From NCBI GenBank assembly GCA_015522345.1, contig WAML01000149.1, forward strand, positions 1 through 8,615: 8,615 nucleotides of DNA. Direction: 5' to 3'. The notes beneath the pieces were generated by a model. The model saw only the letters and a program-made list of their open reading frames with translations, made no database searches and was not told where the DNA came from. Below, piece after piece: positions 1-5,131 of the stretch. The first letter of the stretch is position 1. The number at the start of each line of letters is the position of its first letter. The DNA is from Desulfurococcales archaeon (lineage in GTDB: Archaea; Thermoproteota; Thermoprotei_A; Sulfolobales; Desulfurococcaceae). A program made the translations under genes and the position numbers.

Positions 1-9
1 ATAAAATAC

Positions 10-19
10 ACCCCGGGGT
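10..19 (-). promoter_or_regulatory. Palindrome downstream of rpoH, possible ribosome binding site of the next gene
   Basis: A 10-bp perfect palindrome, ACCCCGGGGT, lies just after the rpoH stop. Read on the minus strand it supplies GGGGTG, which resembles the archaeal Shine-Dalgarno core, about 9 bases before the window edge. In archaea rpoH is usually followed by rpoB, so this is probably the ribosome binding site of rpoB, whose start would lie just outside the window. The gene itself is not visible. Confidence 0.35.
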
Positions 20-23
20 AAAT

Positions 24-287
24 CTAGCCAACGACTACATACCTATATACTATGATTTCACCAGCTGTAGGACTCTTCCTTTTTATACGTATTATATCGC
101 CTGGTCTAGCCCCTATAGCTCTAGCTACTGGGTCGCTTGCGCGTATCCAGGGCAACTGTATTGGTTTAACACCTAGTTCTTTTAAAACCTTTAAAGCTTC
201 CTCTGGACTAAGTACTTCGTGTTCGGGAACCCATTCATGCTCTAGAATATTAGGGGCTTTCTTTTTAGATTTAGACGACTTAGGCAT
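24..287 (-). CDS. rpoH: DNA-directed RNA polymerase subunit H (Rpo5)
   Basis: Small subunit of archaeal RNA polymerase, equivalent to the C-terminal domain of eukaryotic Rpb5, sitting at the jaw of the enzyme near downstream DNA. The 87-residue product has a basic lysine/serine-rich N-terminus (residues 1-12), then the conserved fold. HEWVPEHEVLSPEEA opens the domain, the hallmark LPWIRASDPVARAIGA lies in the middle, and PGDIIRIKRKSPTAGE leads to the YRYVVVG end. Length is normal for the family. The start is ATG, preceded at about 6 bases by AGGGTTGA, an acceptable Shine-Dalgarno match. It is normally the first gene of the rpoH-rpoB-rpoA cluster; here it is likewise first, with its own promoter and the rest of the operon presumably beyond the left edge. 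Identification is secure from the motifs; nothing is odd about it. Confidence 0.95.
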   Translation of the reverse strand: MPKSSKSKKKAPNILEHEWVPEHEVLSPEEALKVLKELGVKPIQLPWIRASDPVARAIGARPGDIIRIKRKSPTAGEIIVYRYVVVG

Positions 288-293
288 AGCTAT

Positions 294-331
294 TCAACCC
301 TAAACTATGTGCTAGCATCCCCTTATACTTT
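294..331 (-). promoter_or_regulatory. Promoter and ribosome binding site of rpoH
   Basis: On the minus strand AAAGTATAAGG (321-331) is a plausible archaeal TATA box. A transcript starting about 25 bases on would begin near 300, giving a short leader that contains AGGGTTGA (294-301) 6 bases before the ATG. Called by pattern and spacing only. Confidence 0.42.
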
Positions 332-413
332 ACTCTAGACAGTAAGCACTTGTATAGACCTAGTAGGCTATTTACATACAAGTTCTTAAGTCTTACCATA
401 AACACTGGTAAAT

Positions 414-429
414 AAGCTTTAATAACCTA
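414..429 (+). promoter_or_regulatory. Promoter (BRE/TATA) of tRNA-Lys
   Basis: AAGCTTTAATAACCTA contains a TTTAATA TATA-like box. It lies 37 bases upstream of the mature tRNA 5' end, which predicts a start near 447 and a leader of about 19 bases. A nearly identical block, AAGCTTTTAAACCCTA, precedes the tRNA-Ala gene on the other strand, which supports its role as a stable-RNA promoter. Confidence 0.55.
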
Positions 430-447
430 ATCTAGAACTATTAATAA

Positions 448-465
448 ACGCGGACATCCCCGCGT
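448..465 (+). other. Hairpin in the leader of pre-tRNA-Lys
   Basis: ACGCGG (448-453) and CCGCGT (460-465) form a perfect 6-bp, G+C-rich stem with a 6-base loop. The stem ends exactly at the base before the first nucleotide of the tRNA. With the promoter placed at 414-429 the hairpin would make up nearly the whole transcribed leader. It could affect 5' processing by RNase P or stack on the acceptor stem; the role is inference. Confidence 0.45.
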
Positions 466-539
466 GGGCCCGTAGCTCAGCCTGGTAGAGCGGCGGGCTT
501 TTAACCCGTAGGTCCCGGGTTCAAATCCCGGCGGGCCCG
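466..539 (+). tRNA. tRNA-Lys (anticodon TTT)
   Basis: A complete 74-base cloverleaf without intron. The acceptor stem GGGCCCG/CGGGCCC is perfect. The D arm is GCTC/GAGC. The anticodon stem GCGGG/CCCGT closes with a G-U pair around the loop CTTTTAA, whose positions 34-36 are TTT (500-502), reading AAA/AAG lysine codons. A 5-base variable loop follows, then a perfect T arm CCGGG/CCCGG around TTCAAAT. The discriminator is G539. CCA is not encoded, since CTT follows, so it must be added after transcription. That contrasts with tRNA-Ala in the same window. The high G+C of the stems fits a hyperthermophile. Confidence 0.97.
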
Positions 540-1135
540 CTTCATATTCTTGCTTCTACTCAATACTTAACTATACTAGACTATAGAACACTAATCTTTA
601 TCTTATATACAGCTCTTCCTCCAATAGTAAAGATGCTTTATATCAACACTAGAGTAATGCATTAAGTCTACGTTATCATACTTATCTCTACGCCTATTAC
701 TTTCTAAGAAGTCTTCATATTTCTTTACAGTCTTTGTTCATTACCACTAATTTCTATATAGGCTCTCCTTTGTTCTCCAAGAACTTGATATGGACTATGT
801 GTAATGAGTTTAAGGCTCAAGCTTAACATTTAACAATAGCTCTGTCACTATGACTCTTGGATTAGTATATCTTAGATAATGAGTCTTATAGTATCTCTAT
901 ACTATCTTTAATTTAAGGATTGAATATATTCTAAAACCTCATTTATCAATGATAGAAGTACAGCTTGGGTATTCATTGTATTCTCTAAGTGTAGCACGTA
1001 CAATATTACGTATAGATGTTGCGATAATTGTTCATTATGAGGTTATATAGGAATATGTTTTAGCTTCTACACGATTACTAACATTCCTTCATTGGATAGC
1101 GTACTAGTTGGGCCTTTAGTAAAGAATTTCTTGGT
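540..1135. other. 596-bp stretch without an intact gene
   Basis: No complete ORF or RNA gene is recognisable here. The plus strand is pyrimidine-rich, so any coding relic should be on the minus strand, in line with the cdc6-DUF99 pair. Short protein-like minus-strand segments occur at about 829-725 and 737-603 (see the candidate broken gene), 896-810, 1020-940, and directly after the DUF99 stop (1135-1067), each ended by stops in all neighbouring frames. This pattern fits a decayed gene or ordinary AT-rich spacer. No strong hairpin, C/D-box or repeat was found by eye. Confidence 0.5.
603..829 (-). pseudogene. Possible frameshifted small gene, unidentified
   Basis: An ATG at 829-827 opens a 34-residue frame beginning MLSLSLKLITHSPYQVLGEQ and ending at a TAA (727-725). 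A second frame, offset by -1, runs open from 737 to a TAA at 605-603 and reads KTVKKYEDFLESNRRRDKY followed by a Tyr/His-rich end. Joining them by a single-base shift in the AAA run at about 733-735 gives one continuous product of about 75 residues with plausible composition (charged, mixed polarity). I do not recognise a family. Two short open segments can abut by chance in DNA this AT-rich, so confidence is low. It could also be a remnant of a larger gene extending toward 1135. Confidence 0.22.
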
Positions 1136-1738
1136 CTATAGCTTATTGTTTTCGTAGAGGAGTCTTGCTGTTTTAGAGGCTATTATATCCGCTATTCTCA
1201 AGGGCTCTGGTTCTGGAGAATATAGTTCTAGTTGTGTAATTATTTTTCGTGCATAGACCACGTCTATACCTACTGCTGTATACTCGTAGATGCCCCATTG
1301 TGTTGAAAAAGATACTTTATTCACTAAACACTTCTCTATGACTTGATACCTCGTTATAGCATCATTGAAGTTCTTGTATAATGCATTCTTTATTCTATCT
1401 AGAGATAACTTGTGTCTATAGAATATTATTGCTGGTGTCGAAGTTTCTCTATATATTCTATAGGGGTCTATGAAGTTAAAGCCAGCGTAGGTTACTCCAT
1501 CGAGTAATGCTATAGAGTCTCTATAGCCTAGGTTCTCCATTAGAGCAATTGCTTTATCTGTTCCATCTAGTCCATCAACTAGTATGTACTCCATAGAGAC
1601 TCCATCAACAGTCTTATCTAGAATACTGTATTTTACTGCAACAAGAACAGTATATCCTCTCCTACTCTTGTAATATGGTGGGAAAAAACCATCGTCTAAC
1701 GCTATTACGTACCTATAGTCTCGGAAAACTATATCTAC
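1136..1738 (-). CDS. DUF99 (endonuclease dU-like) family protein with unclear start
   Basis: Member of the archaeal DUF99 family, now grouped with endonuclease V-like folds and called endonuclease dU; a nuclease role in repair is family-level knowledge, not shown here. From 1738 the open frame gives 200 codons, normal for the family. The conserved N-terminal ALDDGFFPP is at residues 13-21, then VDGLDGTDKA, the core LLDGVTYAGFNFIDPYRIY, and PEPLRIADIIAS near the C-terminus. The first ATG in frame (1594-1592) would give only 152 residues and lose the DDG block, so it is unlikely to be the true start. Between the in-frame TGA (1741-1739) and that ATG there is no ATG, GTG or TTG. A GTG at 1742-1740 overlaps the cdc6 stop in another frame and would join with a one-base shift in TTTTCC (1723-1728). 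It lies directly downstream of cdc6, probably cotranscribed. Confidence 0.82.
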   Translation of the reverse strand, partial: VDIVFRDYRYVIALDDGFFPPYYKSRRGYTVLVAVKYSILDKTVDGVSMEYILVDGLDGTDKAIALMENLGYRDSIALLDGVTYAGFNFIDPYRIYRETSTPAIIFYRHKLSLDRIKNALYKNFNDAITRYQVIEKCLVNKVSFSTQWGIYEYTAVGIDVVYARKIITQLELYSPEPEPLRIADIIASKTARLLYENNKL

Positions 1739-2928
1739 TCACCAAGACTCCTCCTTAAAGCATCTTCTATAGACGTTATTATTGACTCGCTTATACGTAT
1801 CATTTTAGTTTTACCATATCTCCCTCTATTAACTACTATAGCGTTTACTAGACCAAGCATATCTAGTTCATTAATTATTTCACTTACTCTCCTCTGGGTA
1901 AGTGGGTCGTAGCGGTATCTCCTAACTAGTTTCTTATACATTTCATAGGTTTCTCCTGTTGTAGCATATCCTTTTTCTCTAACTAGTATAGCTATTGCTT
2001 TAAGAACTAGTTTTGCGTGGAAGGGAAGTGTTGCTATTACTTGTTGTGTTTTACCATACTCTATCTCTAGCGCAGCTTGTTTTACATGAGCTATAGTTAC
2101 TTTCTCTGCATTTTCTCTCTCAGCTATTTCACCAGCTACTCTCAGTAGATCCAATGCTCTACGTGCATCACCATGTTCTCTAGCAGCTAGTGCTGCACAA
2201 TACTTTATTACTTCAAGACTTATTACTCCAGGGTTGAAAGCTTGTTTTGCACGATCCCATAGAATATCCTCTAGTTGTTCAGCGTTATATGGTGGGAAAA
2301 CCACTTCTTCTTCTCCAAGACTACTTCTTACACGAGGGTCTAGGTTTTCCACGAAGTTTATATCATTGGTTATACCTATGAGAGATACTCTAGCATACTT
2401 TAATTCCTCGTTTATACGCGTTAGTTTATAGAGTAAGTCGTCTCCATGCCTCTTAACATAATAGTCTATTTCATCAAGCACTATAACATGTATTCCTCTC
2501 CAGCTATCTAGTGCCTCAATATATCTCCTATAAACCTCTGCTATAGCTAGTCCAGTATAAGGTACTCTAAGACCTAGGCTACGAGCTATCTCTGCTATTA
2601 CACGATACGTGGTATCAGTTTTGCGAGTATTTACATAAGCATACCTAAATCTAGAACTATGTACTTTAGCCCTAGACTCGAGCCCTCTCAATACGAATAG
2701 TGTTACAGCTGTTTTACCTGTTCCAGTTAATCCATAGATCAATATATTGTTAGGCCTAATACCCTCTAGAGCAGGTACTAGAACCGAAGCTATTCTCTTA
2801 ATCTGGTCTTCTCTATGAGGTAGTTTCTCAGGAATATAGTCTGGATGCAGCTTCTCTTTATCAAAGAAAATCCTATGCCTCCTTGAAAGCCTAGCCTCAA
2901 TTATTTCATCAAGTATGTCCTTGCTCAA
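1735..2928 (-). CDS. cdc6: Orc1/Cdc6 replication initiator (AAA+ ATPase)
   Basis: Archaeal Orc1/Cdc6: binds origin recognition boxes, remodels DNA and helps load the MCM helicase. The 397 residues show the full architecture. Walker A GLTGTGKTA is at 66-74, Walker B VIVLDEID at 148-155, sensor 1 ITND at 186-189, an arginine-finger segment DPRVRSSL at 197-204 and sensor 2 GDARRAL at 253-259. A winged-helix DNA-binding domain covers about 300-397. The length is typical and no motif is missing. The start is TTG (2928-2926); the upstream in-frame stretch back to a TGA has no ATG, and AGAGG lies just before the TTG. It is divergent from the DUF401 gene across a 257-bp gap holding two CCAGTG boxes, and its stop abuts the DUF99 gene. 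Archaeal cdc6 genes often sit beside origins and may regulate themselves. Confidence 0.95.
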   Translation of the reverse strand: MSKDILDEIIEARLSRRHRIFFDKEKLHPDYIPEKLPHREDQIKRIASVLVPALEGIRPNNILIYGLTGTGKTAVTLFVLRGLESRAKVHSSRFRYAYVNTRKTDTTYRVIAEIARSLGLRVPYTGLAIAEVYRRYIEALDSWRGIHVIVLDEIDYYVKRHGDDLLYKLTRINEELKYARVSLIGITNDINFVENLDPRVRSSLGEEEVVFPPYNAEQLEDILWDRAKQAFNPGVISLEVIKYCAALAAREHGDARRALDLLRVAGEIAERENAEKVTIAHVKQAALEIEYGKTQQVIATLPFHAKLVLKAIAILVREKGYATTGETYEMYKKLVRRYRYDPLTQRRVSEIINELDMLGLVNAIVVNRGRYGKTKMIRISESIITSIEDALRRSLGE

Positions 2929-2937
2929 GCCTCTGAC

Positions 2938-2955
2938 CCAGTGGCAGAACCAGTG
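2938..2955. repeat. Two CCAGTG boxes, possible mini-ORB origin sites
   Basis: CCAGTGG (2938-2944) and CCAGTG (2950-2955) are direct repeats whose starts are 12 bases apart. They lie 10-27 bases upstream of the cdc6 start codon, within its predicted leader. The core of archaeal origin recognition boxes contains CCAGTGG followed by AAAC and a G-run. Here the core matches, but the AAAC and G-string parts do not, so these would be weak or shortened sites. Confidence 0.3.
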
Positions 2956-2982
2956 TTTTCATTCCGTCAATATGTTTACCGA

Positions 2983-2992
2983 CTATAAAAAT
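2983..2992 (-). promoter_or_regulatory. Promoter of cdc6
   Basis: On the minus strand ATTTTTATAG is a good archaeal TATA box. A start about 25 bases downstream falls near 2962, giving a leader of about 35 bases that includes both CCAGTG boxes. This arrangement would let Orc1/Cdc6 bind over its own leader. Inferred from spacing. Confidence 0.45.
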
Positions 2993-3102
2993 GTCTCTCT
3001 ATAGTAGATTCCTTGAAACAAAGTATTTAGGCCAAATACATGGATATGAAACATCATACACTATATCACAAAAACACAGTCATATATCTATTATAGAGCC
3101 CC

Positions 3103-3118
3103 GTGGGAGTGAAGCCAC
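3103..3118. repeat. G+C-rich inverted repeat in the cdc6/DUF401 gap
   Basis: GTGG (3103-3106) and CCAC (3115-3118) pair around GGAGTGAAG-type sequence within a G+C-rich island (about 3096-3120) in otherwise very AT-rich DNA. With the CCAGTG boxes at the other end of the gap it flanks an AT-rich stretch of about 135 bp (2961-3095), which recalls origin layout. It is short, so the claim is weak. Confidence 0.25.
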
Positions 3119-3132
3119 AGTTATTATTAATC

Positions 3133-3176
3133 AAGTATATGTGTATAGAAACGATATAGACTAGCTAATAGAGAGG
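3133..3176 (+). promoter_or_regulatory. Promoter and ribosome binding site of the DUF401 gene
   Basis: AAGTATATG (3133-3141) is a plausible TATA box, with a predicted start near 3162. GAGG (3173-3176) sits 9 bases before a TTG codon at 3186, consistent with pairing to the 16S rRNA end and supporting that TTG as the start. Pattern-based only. Confidence 0.38.
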
Positions 3177-3185
3177 CCTGAGATA

Positions 3186-4433
3186 TTGGATTACATAATA
3201 TTTCTAACAAGTTTCACTATACTTATACTATTCCTACTTATCAGAAGCCCTTTATGGCTATCATTTATTCTCGTAAGCTTATACATAGCTTTTATGAAAA
3301 AGGGTTTAGAAGGACTAAGTACTCTAGCATACAATGTATTTAGCGATAAAATGTTTTTTGAACTAGCCCTAATAACTTTCCTCATAGGATTGTTTGTCTC
3401 ACTATATAGGCTTACAAGATTTGTAGAAGGCCTTGGAGAAGGCGTGAAGAAGCTTTTTGGCAATCCATTAATAGGTATAGCCGTTATACCGGCTAGCCTA
3501 GGAGTACTGTCCATACCTGGTGGAGCATTAATGTCTGCTCCGATAGTTGATGTACTAGGTAATAGAGTGGGTCTCGACAAGCCTAAGAAGATCTATGCTA
3601 ATGTATGGTTTAGACACGTCATCTTCCTAGTATATCCTCTAAGCACTTTCCTCATATTCTTCTCGTATTTAACAAACATAGATCTATGGATTCTCGTAGC
3701 TAGGCAAACTCCTTTAATGCTCTACATGGTACTAGTGGGCTATATTTTGACAAGGCTTGGAGTAAAACATGATAAGTCTAGTCTTGGTGAAGTAAGTGAG
3801 CCTACTACGGAGGTTGTTAGAAGAGATCACTATCTATTAATGAAGTATGCTTCACCAATACTGGCTGCAATAATAGTTTCTCTCGCTCTATCAAAGTTTA
3901 CAGACTATAGATACGATTTCCTCCCTATAAACAGGTTGTCGATGATTATAGGTGTTACTTTAGGCATATTATTGCTTCTATACTTGTCTAGGTCTGGCAA
4001 GAAAGTTGTTGTAGGTATTCTAAGGAATAGGAGTATATGGGAGCTTGTACTTATTGTATCTACGGCTATAGTTTTAAGAAAGGCTTTCTCACTACTGGAC
4101 ATCTCCTCTATAACTGGCTACGGCCTATCATCTATTGACCCTGCAATAGTATCGGCTATAATACCCTTCGTATTTGCTTATGCTGTTGGAATGCATATGA
4201 CGGGGGCGCTACTCGCCATTCCTATAGTACAGAGCATAACCTCTATTACACCAACAATAGCATCCCTTGTCTACGTGGCATCCTTTCTAGGATATCTTAT
4301 ATCGCCTCTACACCTATGCCTAATATATACTGCAAAATACTTTGAAACACCTATTACAAAAAGCTATAAATACCTAGTTCCATCAGCTCTATCAACCCTT
4401 ATAATAGCGCTGCTCATCAACAAGATCATGTAA
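3186..4433 (+). CDS. DUF401 family integral membrane protein, putative transporter
   Basis: A 415-residue polytopic membrane protein, located in the cytoplasmic membrane. It has about ten hydrophobic segments, the first covering residues 4-35 as a likely pair of helices and the last 397-415. Recognisable DUF401 blocks are IPGGALMSAPIVDVLG (110-125), WFRH (141-144) followed by a Pro-containing helix, and the C-terminal SPLHLCLIYTAKYF (373-386). The family belongs among ion-transporter-like membrane proteins, but its substrate is unknown and nothing here reveals it. A charged cytoplasmic loop occupies about 193-215. Start is TTG, chosen because GAGG lies 9 bases upstream and the product begins directly with a hydrophobic helix. 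It is transcribed away from cdc6 and stands alone, with a gene-poor stretch after it; function cannot be deduced from neighbours. Confidence 0.85.
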   Translation: MDYIIFLTSFTILILFLLIRSPLWLSFILVSLYIAFMKKGLEGLSTLAYNVFSDKMFFELALITFLIGLFVSLYRLTRFVEGLGEGVKKLFGNPLIGIAVIPASLGVLSIPGGALMSAPIVDVLGNRVGLDKPKKIYANVWFRHVIFLVYPLSTFLIFFSYLTNIDLWILVARQTPLMLYMVLVGYILTRLGVKHDKSSLGEVSEPTTEVVRRDHYLLMKYASPILAAIIVSLALSKFTDYRYDFLPINRLSMIIGVTLGILLLLYLSRSGKKVVVGILRNRSIWELVLIVSTAIVLRKAFSLLDISSITGYGLSSIDPAIVSAIIPFVFAYAVGMHMTGALLAIPIVQSITSITPTIASLVYVASFLGYLISPLHLCLIYTAKYFETPITKSYKYLVPSALSTLIIALLINKIM

Positions 4434-4453
4434 TACAGGGTTATTGAGTAAAG

Positions 4454-4477
4454 ACGGTTACATAGTCTTAAAACCGT
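4454..4477 (+). terminator. Weak hairpin after the DUF401 gene
   Basis: ACGGTT (4454-4459) pairs with AACCGT (4472-4477). An alternative pairing, AAGAC (4451-4455) with GTCTT (4465-4469), competes with it. It follows the DUF401 stop by 20 bases. There is no long T-run after it, so termination here is only a possibility. Confidence 0.22.
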
Positions 4478-4488
4478 AAGCCCCTAAT

Positions 4489-4551
4489 ATGCTTAGCAGT
4501 ATAAGAAGATCATTAATGAATCCCCAAGGTTGATTCATGGAGGCTAAGCAT
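4489..4551 (+). other. Nested inverted repeat, possible structured RNA
   Basis: An outer 8-bp perfect stem ATGCTTAG (4489-4496)/CTAAGCAT (4544-4551) encloses an inner 7-bp perfect stem ATGAATC (4516-4522)/GATTCAT (4532-4538) with a 9-base loop. The internal loop is asymmetric, about 19 bases on the left and 5 on the right. The start codon and possible ribosome binding site AAGGTTGAT of the small ORF at 4537 fall inside it. This could be a small RNA or a translation-controlling leader. No H/ACA or C/D box signature was found. Confidence 0.33.
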
Positions 4552-4641
4552 AGTATTAATCCCCTTGCACTATCAATAGTTATTGATGAACTACTTAGTA
4601 AGTTCTTTAACCTAGTACAAAAGATAAAGGTAAAAACTTAG
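4537..4641 (+). CDS. Possible small protein, 34 residues, unidentified
   Basis: ATG to TAG frame encoding a short product beginning MEAKHSINPLALSIVIDELL and ending with a Lys-rich tail. The composition suggests one amphipathic or hydrophobic helix (about residues 7-30). AAGGTTGAT is placed a few bases before the ATG. No family is recognised. Both the start codon and the binding site lie inside a nested inverted repeat (4489-4551). The frame may be a real microprotein, a remnant of an integrated element, or chance; ORFs this short are common in random DNA. Confidence 0.28.
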   Translation: MEAKHSINPLALSIVIDELLSKFFNLVQKIKVKT

Positions 4642-4803
4642 TGATCGCATTTTGATACATACGATCTGATGGAGAAAAACTATCTATATGATACACGTTT
4701 ATGCGAAATACAAACACTAACCTAAAGGATAAGGAACAAGGCTAAGGAATCTAAAGCTATGGTGATAATGTTTCCGATCTAGTTAACGACGTAGTAGTTT
4801 ATT

Positions 4804-5060
<257 letters not shown>

Positions 5061-5090
5061 ACTTATTTGTCATTATAGTAGTGTAGTATG

Positions 5091-5106
5091 TAGGGTTTAA
5101 AAGCTT
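5091..5106 (-). promoter_or_regulatory. Promoter (BRE/TATA) of tRNA-Ala
   Basis: On the minus strand AAGCTTTTAAACCCTA includes a TTTTAAA TATA-like box 31 bases before the tRNA 5' end, predicting a start near 5074 and a leader of about 14 bases. It matches the tRNA-Lys promoter block closely (AAGCTTT, then AA, then CCTA). Confidence 0.55.
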
Positions 5107-5131
5107 TTGATTGGAACGTAGTATATTGTCT

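Larger units (their letters stand above)
4434..4803. other. 370-bp gene-poor stretch after the DUF401 gene
   Basis: This interval holds a weak hairpin at 4454-4477, a nested inverted repeat at 4489-4551, a possible 34-residue ORF at 4537-4641 and a short inverted repeat GATCG/CGATC (4643-4647, 4662-4666). The rest (4670-4803) shows only tiny ORFs and no convincing signal. If the neighbouring ORF is an Int(N) fragment, this is where the rest of an integrated element would once have been, so it may be element debris. Confidence 0.4.

Noticed and set aside
52..303. 83-codon open frame on the plus strand
   Set aside because: Antisense to rpoH, which is unambiguous.
511..531. Long identity between tRNA-Lys and tRNA-Ala as an attachment-site repeat
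   Set aside because: The shared stretch is the T arm and loop, which is alike in most tRNAs. The acceptor and anticodon parts differ, so it is not an att duplication.
1067..1135. Read-through extension of DUF99 beyond its TAG
   Set aside because: The frame stays open for 22 codons after the stop, but the family C-terminus already ends at the TAG, so no recoding is needed.
3191..3580. 129-codon open frame on the minus strand
   Set aside because: Antisense to the DUF401 gene, with no family resemblance. The plus-strand product has conserved blocks and membrane helices.
4578..4669. C/D-box small RNA (TTGATGA and CTGA)
   Set aside because: The C box lacks the required purine at its first position, the boxes are too far apart for an archaeal C/D RNA, and no C'/D' boxes or terminal stem were found.
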